From Hysterangium stoloniferum (Eukaryota; Basidiomycota; Agaricomycetes; Hysterangiales; Hysterangiaceae), in contig WHVD01000002.1 in the NCBI GenBank assembly GCA_015178975.1, positions 1,240,001 through 1,304,000 on the forward strand: 64,000 nt of DNA, written 5' to 3'. Position numbers and translations under genes: made by a program. The notes beneath the pieces were generated by a model that was not told the DNA's origin, did no database searches, and worked only from the letters and a program-made list of their open reading frames with translations. Positions within the stretch are counted from its first letter, which is position 1; every line of letters begins with the position of its first letter. Shown one piece after another: positions 26,330-38,145 of this stretch.

Positions 26330-27599
26330 AATGGTCAATTGGCTTGATAGTACCTCACCGTAGCTTAGTCGTCAGTTGGATTCTACTAAGGGACTTTGTT
26401 ACCTTCACCTGCACGAAAACCCGCCATGTATTTTCTGTTGGAATATACGATGGGTCTGTGTCACATGACAATGTTTAGGTCCACCACGATCCGTAACTGT
26501 TGTGTATATGTGATGTCAAAAAAGGCATTATATGTGCTATTATTAGTCTGAGTAAGAAAAGTTTTTCTTCAGTCCTCAATTACTCTATATGAGACTGAGG
26601 TTAGTGGATATTCTATAAATAATGCTCCATAACTAACACTGATGTGTTACTAGTATATTTATTATAGGTTAGTAATTATAGGATGTAGTTCTTGTTTACT
26701 TTATACAAGACTGAGTATATTTGTTTTAGTATCCTACAACAATATTTTCAACAGTGGAAGGCGAGATATCGCGCATTTTATGAGTGCGAGGGCATAAATG
26801 CACTCGGAGGCAAAGTTGAGACTCCGCCATCGATACAGCTGTAAGGGGCTGTTGACTTTTCTGGGATTTGGGTTAGGGAGAGTCTACGTGCATTAGGGCT
26901 CGGATCACTGCGGTTGGAATCATCGCGTATTTTGGGTACATAAGGTCTATTCGTATTTGTTTAGTTCTTATCCGTTTACAACGAGTACCATCACCTCACT
27001 CAGACAAACGGAAAGTTATATTAGGGTCTAGGAACAGCACCACGAAAACTTCAACAAGGGCTTGGGGGGAGTTCTCCCATTCCGGGATGCTCCAGATACT
27101 CCAAAACGTCCAGAAGCTTCCTAGAATGACTTCCTCCGGGAGCCGTGGTGAAAGGCGGCCACCCCGGCCCGCTTGTCGGGTGATCTCACACGGTAAAATG
27201 CGTTCGGGCTCTGGGACCCTTTTACCAGCTCTCAGGCCTTCTCCAATGTCTATAAATTTGGGTTGGACTTCCCATAAAAAAATTTTCCCCATCAATTCAT
27301 CAGTAAAATAATTTCGCCGGGACCTTCTCTCGAGGCTTCCACCCATGTCACATCTATCGCTAGTCTAGGAGCCTCTACAATGAATCCTTGTGGAGTAAAA
27401 GGCATCTTATTAATGCAGCGGGCAGGTGGATAGCCGCAGTTCTTCATTGTTCAACGTTCGCGAGCATTCCTTTAATCTCAGTGGCGGGTATAGGGTTTAT
27501 GGTTTGGGATATATCATGGCTGGTTTAGTGATGGTAACCCCCGTTAGAGCCCCCTTCCTCCTATCACAAATTTTGGAAAGGTCACACTATCTGCCCCTT
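26330..27599. other. Intergenic region with part of a dispersed repeat
   Basis: No gene recognised. Bases about 27076-27146 are an inverted, diverged copy of the core of the element at 12258-12386. Just after it, near 27298, the sequence CATCAGTAAAAT resembles that element's terminal repeat. The region should include the promoter of the first MFS gene. Confidence 0.45.
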
Positions 27600-30358
27600 A
27601 TGTCTCTGTGCTTAGAGAATAATTCAGCCAGCAAAGACCACGCAAAAGGATTTGTCGACTTGCAAGAGGTCCAGAGCGATAATGTCCTGGATTCCCAACT
27701 CCGAATGCAGAGAGAAAGGGCTCTCACAAGAAAGCTAGATCGGAGATTTATGCCCATTTTTATCCTGATCTACGTATTTAATCACGTGGGCAAGTTCACC
27801 GTGGAGCCTTTGGGGAGGGGTTATTGCGACTGACTCCCTGCACAGACCGTGCTTCCGTATCACCCGCCAGATTGCAGGGATTCGAAAAGGATCTGGGTCT
27901 TTCTGGTGAGTCCCGCACTGGTCTACACTCTCTCACTCCGTCCTAAGTATTGTCTTGCGTGACCACCCAAAGGTATACAATATAATACTGTGCTAGCCAT
28001 ATTATTCGCCAGTTGTGCCCCTATGCAAATTCTGTGCAATATGGTATGTTCTTGGAATATCGTCTTATTACCTTTATTATTATTTTCTCTTTATTTTAAC
28101 ATATTATGACAGGTTTTGAACAAAGTGGCCAGGGAAGTCACATATACCAATTCGCAAACCAGTATGATAGCTAATTTTGAACCAAATAGGCCGTCCATTT
28201 TCCTTGGTATTCTCGTTCAACACTAAGCCAGTAACTGGCCAGCATATCACAGCGTGAACTTTGTTAATTACAGGTACCTACATCGTCCTTTGCGGTGCTA
28301 TATCTGCCCTAATTGGTGTACGTCGTTCCCTGCCCAAACTTAAATGCTTGTTGTCTCAACGTTCACACAGATCACAAAAAATTACACCCAGGTCATGTTC
28401 TGTCGTGTGCTTTTTGGCGTGTCAGAAGCTGCCTTTTATCCGGGTGCAACCTATCTTCTCAGTAGGTGGTACACTCGAAAGGTAGACCGATTATTCTTTG
28501 GTGGCATGCTATTCACTTACACTTCTTCAGGAACTGGCCTTCCGGTCTTCGGTACTTGTTTGCGGTGTTATGATTTCCAATGCGTTTGGGAGCGTGAGTG
28601 CCCCTTTTATTAGCATTTATCGCATGGCAGAGATCCAACGAGGTACAAGTTGATGGCTGCCGGTATTCTCAGACAAATGACAGGCGTCGAGGGCCTTTCG
28701 GCGTGGCGATGGTGAGATTTGCTAGTGTTCTAAAAACGTATTATAATTTACATATAACCAGGCTGTTCATTATAGAGGTGTCTATCCTGTCCCTTGAAGT
28801 TTCAAAGCTAATGTGCATGTGCTAGGGAGGTATAACTGTTGTCGTTGGTTTGATGACTATGTACTAAGTCCTCAGCCGAGACATTGCAATTATTTACTAA
28901 TTCATATTATAGGGTTATCCTTCCCGACTACGTATGATCAGGCCAATATATCCAAAGCTGTTGTTACTGACGACTTTACAGCCTCATAATACACGGTGGC
29001 TGTCTGCTTCCGAGACACGTCTAGCTCAGACGAGAATAGCAGAAGATACGGGAGAGGCAGACCACGACACCTCCGAAGACTCGTACGTTTACACATCACA
29101 GCAGTATTTACTAGAACAGTATGTTGACCAGTCTGGTCGGCCACAGTGCATGGGCTGGCCTCAAGATGGCAATAATGGACGTTAAAGTTCTAATATTCAT
29201 GTTAATGTCATGCGTAGGATATCTCGGTCTCAGTTTCACTAGTTACTTTCTCACGTAAGATTAAATTTTCCTTGTAACATGATTAATATATTTACATGGA
29301 TTTTGGCCAGATTGACAGCCGCTCTAGGATTCTCAACCACCGTTACTCTACTCCTCGCAGCGTATGTTTTGGGCTTCTCCGTGGGCTGATTTGTATGTGA
29401 TACACCGTTTCTAGAACCCCTTGGCTACTCACAGCAATTATGTGCATGGTTAATGCTTTTAGTGCTGGTGAGTTTCCTGTGTGATTCATAAGTAATTATA
29501 GGGTAGAAGCTCTACCATATTTTAGACAGAACTGGAGAGCGATTTATGCACATTACATCCTGGGTGTGGATTGGAATATTGGGCTATACCATCAACATAT
29601 CAACCAAGTCTTTCGGAGGAAGATTCTTCTCGTTATTTTTGTTAGGAATGGCCGGCACAGGTATGACACTGAGAAATGGCAGTTCTCCTTTGACCTCCAT
29701 CATTCTAATCGTCAATGGCAGGCTATCCGCTCTGGATTATCTGGGTCGCCAATGTGAGATATGGCGCATTTTAGTTACTTGATTTCTTTCCTAATTTCTT
29801 GACCCAGTCTGTTCCGAGGCCGCCCACGAAACGTGCGGCAGCCATTGGTCTTACTAACGGGTGTCAGTTAGATTGTCTCTTTCAAATACATTTGCTAATA
29901 TTCTCCTAGTTGGTACTATCGGGCTTCTGTGAGTAGTTCCTTCTCATATACCCTTTTGGTGCTGAACGTATATACTTGAAGATTGGGATCCTTCCTGTGG
30001 AAAGCGGAGTGGGGGCCGACTTACCACAAGAGTATGCTAATCGGGCTCAGCTCGCATGTACTCCTTATAGCGATAGCATTTCGTCAGTCGATTTCTTACC
30101 ATTACTAATTTTGTCCTCGACTAATTATTCTCTTAGTAATGCGGCAGATATTAATCCGTGAAAATTGTGCCCTCGATGCCCAGGAGTTACTTCTCCTGGA
30201 AGGGTCAAACCGGGAGCGGGTAGAAGAGTTCGCCAGATGTGAGTTTTATGTCAACTATGAGATAATTATATCACTGAATTATCTCAATTTCTCCAGTGGA
30301 GGGAATAACATTTGAAGAAGCTTTTGTCCGGAAGAAAGGTTTCAGATATTTGTACTAA
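27600..30358 (+). CDS. MFS permease of the anion:cation symporter (Dal5/allantoate permease-like) family, copy 1
   Basis: Probable 12-helix plasma-membrane symporter; substrates in the family are organic anions and vitamins such as allantoate, nicotinate or pantothenate, and the substrate here cannot be told. The start gives MSLCLENNSASKDH. Diagnostic pieces in order are ALTRKLDRRFMP, DRASVSPARLQGFEKDLGLSG, QYNTVLAILFAS, RPSIF, FGVSEAAFYPGATYLLSRWY, ELAFRSSVLVCGVMISNAFGS, the MDVKVLIFMLMSC helix, PRPPTKRAAAIGLTNG, and the end GFRYLY. There are more than 15 exons. The intron after TTGAACAAAGTGGCCAG starts with GG (28133) where the paralogue has GT, so splicing may be impaired. An early intron starts with GC (27790). 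Confidence 0.85.
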
Positions 30359-32404
30359 GACACCGTTCTCAGAGACAGTGGATTCAAGGATAAATGTATT
30401 ATGTCATTACACATTTATCCTTATTTCACCACGTCACAAATAGCATAATATTTGTTTAGTCTTCTTTGAAGAAAAAGCAAGGAACAGCCTGTCACGAGAT
30501 CATCATAGGGTCCACTCGGTTTACAACGTGCAGAATTTTGTCTCATCCGTCCATAGCGGAACACGAGTCCTGTCACTGTTGCGGATCCTCATGTTTTCAT
30601 TGGTGGGGAATCCGCGCTCCGTAGGGATCAAAGCACAGGCGTTCAAATAAAGCAGATTTTATGAGGTGTCCTTTTCCCCCAAGGGATGCTAGTTTTGTAA
30701 TTTTATATATGAGTCTCGTGATGTGCAATCCCAGGATGTTGGTCTCTCCTTTAGCCAGCCATAATTTAATTGCCTTACTCCGTCAGTATCAAATGCATGA
30801 GATGACAGATGTCGGATAAAAAGAGCCCCGTGTCCATCAGGTGAGATATATATCGACGGTAACTTCTTGTAGGAAGTTAATGTGGACAGTGCCAAGACCA
30901 CTCCAATCACTTCCTGCCTAATCACTCAAATTATTTCAGACGGCAAACCTCGTTTCACGTGTTTATAGCAGAGTACTCCTTTTCTTAGGGGAAACAATGA
31001 ACCAAACAGAGGTTTGGATCTCCTAAGTTACATAGTATGATATCGCGGCCGCCGGCGCTGATTCGTTGGTACTTATCTACCAGAAGCATTTAAATCCTTC
31101 TGCGTTCAGCATCCCACCATAGTTTTAGAACGCTCTATCCGACGGGACCTGCCTAACGCTTTCATACTTTTGGCAAAGTTGTTTCGTCCCCGTGATGCTC
31201 TCCAGTGAGACAATGCTATCGAGTTTATAAGTAATATTGTAATACTGGTTGAGAAAGGTAGTTACGTCAGTCACTGCATTGGTACATTCTTTTGTATACC
31301 CTTGTACTGCTATGGAGACAGCGGGAACATACACGAGAGAGTCTCTGAAGCTCCCGGTGTTACGGGTTTGACCTCAGCTTTCGGCACCTGCAGCTGGCCT
31401 AGGCCTCGTGTCTTCAGTATTCTTGAGATAGGCACTCGCGGGCTCCGTTGCATTCAGTAGGAAACACAGTCTTTCATTTACCTCCGTGGGGTAAGCTCCG
31501 AAGCAAAAGAATGGAACGATAAAGCGCTGGCCGGAAAACATCCAACTTCTCCAGAGCGGCTTTGAACACTTATGGGGAATTTGCGCTTGAAACCGGCTGG
31601 TATTTTTGGTACAAAATCGGCACGAAGAAGTTGTTTAACCGAGGTTTATTCAACTTTTTATTTTTAGAAATTTAATGTTTTCAATCCTTTTCAGAGCCAT
31701 TTCAAAATTGGAACTTCAATGGTGATCTCTGTTCCAGAGGACATACGATCTATAATGTGCAGCGTGTGCCTTCCCTACTTTTTCTCTATCATATTGAACA
31801 TTAATGTAATTAATCCAGAAAATCAATAGCGGAGATCCATCAACTGACTTACTATTAACACTGACGGCAGCTAGTTAATCTCCTATGTCCACTGCGGAAG
31901 GTGGGTGCCTGTACAGAATGTGTAGTGGTTTATTTTGGCAATTGGTGACATCAGGGTCTCCCGATTGAGGCCCGGTCTGCCCGTCTTTTGATAAAAGAAG
32001 AACAGCTCAGTAACGTCCATATGAAAGCGGGCTCCATTACCATCACCTGACAACGTTAAACCTCGAACTATCGTGAGTAAATGTAGGATGAACAATTTCT
32101 CTGTCAGGGCATCTCTCGAGGTTCTGACTCATGTCAATTTATAATGCACAAGATCTTAGGACTTCCGGAAGGAGAGAGGCCCATCTGAGAAGGAAGAAAC
32201 TTACACTGATGCGATGGGTGGGTAGGACTCTCCATCCGCCATACTTCTTCCGCCCTATGAGAGCTCCCTTCTGAAAAGGTAAATATAACTCTGTGGTCTT
32301 CCGTCCCCCAATTGTCAGTGGCCGATATATCGAAGGTACTCGAGTGGCAATCCTCACCTTATCCGTTCCCTAATTCTGGAAAAAGTTGCAGTAGCCGTGC
32401 GGCC
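30359..32404. other. Spacer between the MFS paralogues, no gene recognised
   Basis: About 2 kb. Small open frames at 30689-30925 and 31125-31334 (minus) resemble nothing I know. The stretch just before 32405 probably holds the promoter of copy 2; a TCTCTCGAGG motif occurs before both copies. Confidence 0.45.
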
Positions 32405-35140
32405 ATGTCTTTCCCCTCAGAGAATAAGTCGGCCCGCAAAGACGATACAATGGCATCTGTCGACATCCAAGAAGTCAACAGCGACAATGTTCTGGAGTCC
32501 CAACTCCGAATCAAAGCCGAAAAGGCTCTAACAAGGAAGCTGGATCTGAGGGTGATGCCCACGCTTGTCTTGGTTTACTTGATGAATTACATGGGCAAGT
32601 AGACCTCGAAACCATTGAGGAGACCTTCATCGTGATTATTCCCCATATAGATCGTACTTCCATAACAGCTGCTAGGCTACAGGGACTCGAAAGGGATCTG
32701 CATCTGACCGGTTAGTTCTCGTACTGGCCCGGGCTTCTTACTTGCTACCAGGTATTGTCTGACATAGCCACCTAAAGGCATACAGTATAATACTGTAGTG
32801 GCCATCTTATTCGTTAGTTATGCACCTATGCAAATTCCATGCAATATGGTATGGCATTGGGTGTCATTTTATCATCCTGTCTTTTTAGTCTAACATACTT
32901 GTAAAAGCTATTGAACAAAATATCCAGGTAAGCCTGTGCCATTACGCAGCTCAATAAGGGCGCTAATTTTGAGCCGATCAGACCGTCGATTTACATTGGT
33001 ATTCTCATTATTTACTGGCCAGCATACAATAGGGCTGACCTTTGTTATTTCCAGGTTCCTGCGTCGTCCTTTGGGGCATTGTGTCGGGCCTAACTGGTGT
33101 ACACATCATTTCATCCCAAAAATAAATGCCTGTTGTCTGAACGTTCACATAGGTCACAAGAAATTATATTGGTATCATGTTCTGTCGTGTGTTTACCGGC
33201 GTCCCAGAAGCTGCGTTCTATCCGGGTGCAGCCTATCTTCTCAGTAGATGGTATACTAGAAGGGTAGACCATTTATCTTGTTTTTGCTCAGTGTTACACT
33301 TACGCTTCTTCAGCAATTGGCCTTCCGAACTGCGATACTCGCCTGTGGTCTTCTTATTTCCAATGCGTTTGGAAGCGTGTGTCCCGTCCTCATTGTCTGA
33401 CTGCATGACATAAATCTAACGAGGTACAAGTTCATGGGTGCGGGTATTTTAGGAACAATGGAAGGCGTAAGAGGGCTTCCAGCATGGCGATGGTGAGATA
33501 GCTGGATAGTGTTCAACAGCCGAGTCTAATCTATATATCACTAGGCTCTTCATAATAGAGGTGTGTTCATCCTGTCTGTCATATTTTTCAAGCTAACGTG
33601 CACCTGTTAGGGAAGTGCTACTGTCGTTGTTGGTCTGATGACAATGTAAGTCTCAGCGAAGACATCGCTGCCTTTTCACTCATTCATATTGTAGGATCCT
33701 CCTTCCTGATTACGTAGGATGATGCTGTTTTATCCATAACCGTTATTAATAACGAGTTTACAGCCTCATAATACACGCTGGCTGTCTGCCTCTGAGTTGC
33801 GTCTCGCTCAGATGAGATTAGCAGAAGAGACGGGAGAAGTAGACCATGACACCTCAGAAGACTCGTAAGTTTAGAAATCGCAGCAGTCTCCAGCAGGATG
33901 TAGGCCAATAAGCCTGTTCATCTACAGTGCATGGGTTGGCCTGAAGATGGCAATGACAGACGCTAAAGTTCTATTATTCATGATGTTGTCATGCATGAAC
34001 GCTGTTGGTGGGAGTTTCCTCAATTTCTTTCCCACGTGAGAGAAGTCCTTTTTTTAATAATACAACCAACACATTCACTTGGAATGTTTACTAGATTGGT
34101 GGCAGCTCTGGGATACTCAACTACGACCACTCTACTCCTCGCAGCGTATGTGTTTCGCCTCTCCGTGCGTTGATTGGCATTTGATATACGGTTTCTAGAG
34201 CTCCATGGATACTCTCAGTGATTGTGTGTCTGGCCAATGCTTTGAGTGCTGGTAAGCGTCCTATGTCATTCATGAGCAATTATAAAGGCCGAAGTTCTTG
34301 TTGATTTCAGACAGAACTGGAGAGCGATTTTTCCATCTTACATCCTGGTCGTGGATTGGAATATTGGGCTATATAATTAGGATTTCAACCACCGGTGTTG
34401 GACCACAGTACTTTTCCTTATTTTTGTTGGCCGTGGCCAGCTCAGGTATGTACACTTAGAAGTGGCAGTTCTCCCTTGACGCTCTATCGTCTCTCAGCAT
34501 TCCCACTCGTGCTTGTCTGGGTTTCTAATGTGAGATATGGCATGTTTTCCTTATTTTATTTTATTTTTCCTCATTCCCTTACCAAGACTATCCCGAGGCC
34601 GCCCGCGAAGCGTGCCGCAGCCATAGGTCTCACAAACGGATGTCAGTCTTCGAGTGTTTTTTTTTCAAATGTACCTGCTGATTTTTTTTAGTTGGTAACG
34701 TCGGTAGTATGTGAGTAGTATTTACTATTTTACCGTTCTCTTATTGCTCACCCGAACAAACCTAAAAGAATCGGATCCTTTGTATGGAAAGCACAATGGG
34801 GTCCGAAATACCACCAGAGCATGCTAATTGCCCTTGGCTCGTCGGTGTTAGGTATAGCCACCGCACTGGGTAAGTCTGCTTTTTACCATTGCTTATTTTC
34901 ACATCAATTAATGCTATCAGTGATGCGGCAGGTATTAGTCCGTGAAAATCGCGCCCTCGATGTCCATGGGTTACTCGTGAAGGGGTCAAACCAAGAGCGG
35001 GTAGAGGAGTTTGCCAGATGTGAGGTTTCTGTCAATTATTATTTCAACTATGTTACTGAATGGTCTTGATTCTTGTAGTGGAGGGGATAACGATTGAAGA
35101 AGCATTGGTCAGGAAGAAAGGTTTCAGATATTTATACTAA
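32405..35140 (+). CDS. MFS permease of the anion:cation symporter (Dal5/allantoate permease-like) family, copy 2
   Basis: Close paralogue of the gene 2 kb upstream, with the same exon layout. The chosen ATG (32405, MSFPSENKSARKDD) aligns with the start of copy 1; an in-frame ATG at 32312 exists. Recognisable segments are NSDNVLESQLRIKAEKALTR, DRTSITAARLQGLERDLHLTG, QYNTVVAILFVSYAPMQIP, GSCVVLWGIVSGLTGVTRNY, GVPEAAFYPGAAYLLSRWYT, QLAFRTAILACGLLISNAFG, EGVRGLPAWRW, MTDAKVLLFMMLSCMNAVGG, TIPRPPAKRAAAIGLTNG and the end KKGFRYLY. All junctions I checked are in frame, including one GC-AG intron at 32595. Unlike copy 1, no damaged splice site was seen, so this is the better candidate for a working transporter. 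Substrate unknown. Confidence 0.88.
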
Positions 35141-36085
35141 GGCATCATCCTCATGCGCAAACAGTAAATCTCAGTGTAGATGTATTACTACCGTCCACGA
35201 ATAGCCTGAACTCTCGCCTGGTTCTTTCACGAATGTTGAACGTTGGCGTGTGTCCATATAAAATATCAAGCATGTAGATGAGTACATGAATCACATGCAG
35301 TCAAACATGTCTATGACCTGCAGGAAAGTAACAGTCACACTGACACTATTCTGGTAACGGGTGAGTGGAATCTCCGCCAGATTCTCCAACCGCTTTATAT
35401 GCCCGATAAACATAGCCTTGAAGCGAATTGGGAACAGGAACCAGGCGGGTGAAGGTATGCACCCTGATCTGTATCAACTGGTGTAGTCCTATTGATTGGC
35501 TTGCCACATCAGCATTCACCTCAACACAACAGTTTTTGGCTGTTGAAAAAGAGATTTTTGAGTTTTCCACAATTGTGATACCTAAGCAACATTTTAGAAA
35601 TCATAGAACAAACCAGTGGATTCCGAATATAGGGTGACTCTTTGGAACTATACCGATGAGAATATATTACAGGACCAATGAATATGACTTGGCCTTTGTT
35701 AGGGAAATGCTAACAAGGCTACCAAACACAAGATAGAATATAGAAGTATGAAGTGAAGAGGGGACAGCTCAATGATGGGGGAGATCACACTTGTTTTAAT
35801 AGGATTCCTAAGAGATTGAAACTAAAGAAATGAGTATGTACAGGTCTACTATTTATACTATTTATTTAATATTTATTTAGTATTTAATATTTATTAGAAA
35901 TTTGAAAAAAATACTAAAAATGACATGTATGCACCTTACAGTATGCTTCAGTGCTTATGTAAGCCCACCTGGTGCTGTGTAGGCCCACCTGGCACTGTGC
36001 AGATCTGTGTGGTGCACAGCACTTGTGTAAGCACTGATTGCATTTGCAGTGCCAGTGCACAAGGAGGCCCCATGGGCACACAGTG
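35141..36085. other. Intergenic, no gene; GT/CA-biased sequence near the right end
   Basis: No coding signal. From about 35930 the DNA becomes rich in repeated GTGC/CACCTGG words, and the same style resumes after 37636. This indicates that the GAG-only LTR element at 36091 inserted into an older low-complexity or repeat tract. Confidence 0.5.
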
Positions 36086-36090
36086 CTTCA

Positions 36091-36252
36091 TGTTGGAATA
36101 GTAGATAGAAGGACACAGAAGTCACCAGAAGTGACCAAACTCAGACTCTGACTCAAACTCGAATGACCGGTGGTGGTAGATTGCCAACACGCAGATAGCG
36201 CTACGGTAAGTACATGTGGGTACATATGGGTCCAAACCACACACAACGAACA
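36091..36252 (-). repeat. 3' LTR of the GAG-only element
   Basis: 162 bp, TG...CA ends in element orientation, adjacent on the right to the polypurine tract GGTGGGAG (36253-36260, minus strand). Flanked on the left by target copy CTTCA. Confidence 0.9.
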
Positions 36253-36459
36253 CTCCCACCTAGTGAGAATCCAAGAATATGTAAAACTCCCACCGAATCA
36301 AAGAAATATGAGAAAGATAAAAGGAAGCTCCCACCAAATATAAACAGTGAACAAAAAAAAAAAAAAAAAAGCTTGGAAGCTCCCACCAAATGTAAAAACT
36401 AAGTGTGAAGCACAACAAAGGGATGTGAATCATTCTCAGGAGAAGGGGCTTGAGATAAT

Positions 36460-37368
36460 CTAGGGGAAGAGTGTGAAGAATGAACCAAACCAGAGTAAGC
36501 ACCACCTGAAAAATGAACTTGGGGTGGAATTGGCATGATCAGGAGGACGAGATGATCCTGACATGATGTAATCCTTGATGTGAGAAGGCATATCATAAAT
36601 GCAGGTGACTGAATGATGATTGGGTCTTCCACAACGATGACAGTGACCTTCATTGGCAGAATTGCACCAATGATACCCTTTATCATCCTCTAAAGGATGA
36701 TTGGGAATAGCTCCATATTCTGATTTCTGACCTGAAGAATGTAAATCACCTCTGGTAGTTCGTCCACCCCGGGCTAAAAATGAAGTCTCGATTGGCTCAG
36801 TTTTGATGTCAATAACTGAAGTGGAGGAACCAATGAGAATGTCGATGATATCAGAAAGTGAGGGTTCAGTCTTGGCAGTAAGAATGCTAGTGTGAACAGT
36901 ATGATAGGAAGGATGGAGACCAACAAGAATGATGTCACCAATGAAAACATCACTGAATGGAACTCCAAGACCTTCCAGCACTTGACGAGACTTCTGAATC
37001 GATTGGATATACACCTCAATAGGTTTGGAAGGATCCTGTTTAGTTGCCATAAAAGCTTCTACAGCTTTGACCCTACAACCCATGGTAGACTTCTGAAAAT
37101 AGGCATGAACAGCCTTCCAGGATGCCAATCCAGAGCTGATATCATACACCTTTGACTGGAGTTGAAAAGAAATGCGAGAATAGATAAAGAAGGCTGCCTG
37201 TCCATCCTCTGTGACCTTATCTGTAGGGACAACAGCATTGGGATCATCAGTGATCCAGGTGAAGGCAGCACCCAGGAAACACATCTTCATTGCTCTCTTC
37301 CACTCATAGTAGTTGTCCTCAACAAGGAGAGGAGCACTAGAGAAGATGGAGGTAAGACCAGAGGACAT
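36460..37368 (-). CDS. Copia-type GAG polyprotein with zinc knuckle
   Basis: A 302-residue intact open frame between the 162-bp LTRs. The first two thirds (DNYYEWKRAMKMCFLGAAF, then IYSRISFQLQSKVYDISSG, then SIQKSRQVLEGLGVPFSD) have the pattern of the UBN2/retrotran-gag domain of copia elements. The CCHC knuckle CHRCGRPNHHSVTC lies near residue 245. It probably packages element RNA. It has no fusion to protease, and the frame is uninterrupted although the element lacks all enzymes. Confidence 0.85.
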   Translation of the reverse strand: MSSGLTSIFSSAPLLVEDNYYEWKRAMKMCFLGAAFTWITDDPNAVVPTDKVTEDGQAAFFIYSRISFQLQSKVYDISSGLASWKAVHAYFQKSTMGCRVKAVEAFMATKQDPSKPIEVYIQSIQKSRQVLEGLGVPFSDVFIGDIILVGLHPSYHTVHTSILTAKTEPSLSDIIDILIGSSTSVIDIKTEPIETSFLARGGRTTRGDLHSSGQKSEYGAIPNHPLEDDKGYHWCNSANEGHCHRCGRPNHHSVTCIYDMPSHIKDYIMSGSSRPPDHANSTPSSFFRWCLLWFGSFFTLFP

Positions 37369-37468
37369 GATGTTGGATGGAAGGATTCAGGAGGTGTTGG
37401 AATAGGAGTACTGATAAGGGAATTATGTGAAATTGATGGAGATTTAGTGGAAGCCGGGGCCCATAACC

Positions 37469-37630
37469 TGTTGGAATAGTAGATAGAAGGACACAGAAGT
37501 CACCAGAAGTGATCAAACTCAGACTCTGACTCAAACTCGAATGACTGGTGGTGGTAGATTGCCAACACGCAGATAGCGCTACGGTAAGTACATGTGGGTA
37601 CATATGGGTCCAAACCACACACAACGAACA
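37469..37630 (-). repeat. 5' LTR of the GAG-only element
   Basis: 162 bp, nearly identical to the partner at 36091-36252. The primer-binding site (minus strand, just left of 37469) matches the initiator tRNA-Met anticodon arm. Flanked on the right by CTTCA. Confidence 0.9.
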
Positions 37631-38145
37631 CTTCACACTGTGTGTCCATTGGGATGTACATAGGTGGTGGTGGTGGCCTTGTGTTGGTGGTGGCATGAGG
37701 ACACCATATTGCCATTGTGCTGTGCATGCATATTGTGACTGCCAGTGTGCACACATTGTGACTGTGCAGTGTGCCTGTGTGTCATGATGGTGCAACCACT
37801 TTCAATGGCAGTGGCAGTGGCATGAACCCCTCCTTAAGGAGTGGTGTCCTGACACACCAACACATGTCCCTAATCCTAACATTGTCTACTCATGTATCCA
37901 TAATACCAGTGTTGCTCCACAACTACATACATTCATTAAATGGACTAGATCCAGTATTATGATTCCACCTCCAAACAACCCTAATGAAGATATTTAGGTT
38001 ACAATACATCATTAAGGCTTCCAATCTCTACTCCACCTACATACAGTGGATCAAAAAATTGCCCCAATGTTTGTGCATTTTAGAAAGATTGATATTGTGT
38101 GAAGGAATGACATCAGCAAAAATTCTGAAAAATTCACATGATATA

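Larger units (their letters stand above)
36091..37630 (-). mobile_element. Non-autonomous GAG-only LTR retrotransposon, copia-type (TR-GAG-like)
   Basis: A complete 1540-bp element. Its two LTRs are 162 bp each (36091-36252 and 37469-37630), begin TGTTGGAATA, end CGAACA and differ at very few positions. The 5-bp TSD is CTTCA (36086-36090 and 37631-37635). Reading the minus strand, the 5' LTR is followed at once by GGTTATGGGCCC, complementary to the anticodon arm of eukaryotic initiator tRNA-Met (GGGCCCATAACC). Half-tRNA priming of this kind is typical of copia elements. The 3' LTR is preceded by the purine tract GGTGGGAG, and that word recurs several more times within 36253-36390. The only gene is a gag; no protease, integrase or reverse transcriptase is present, so enzymes must come from elsewhere. 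Confidence 0.9.

Noticed and set aside
31125..31334. Possible small secreted or surface-binding protein on the minus strand
   Set aside because: No signal peptide, no convincing motif and no flanking exons.
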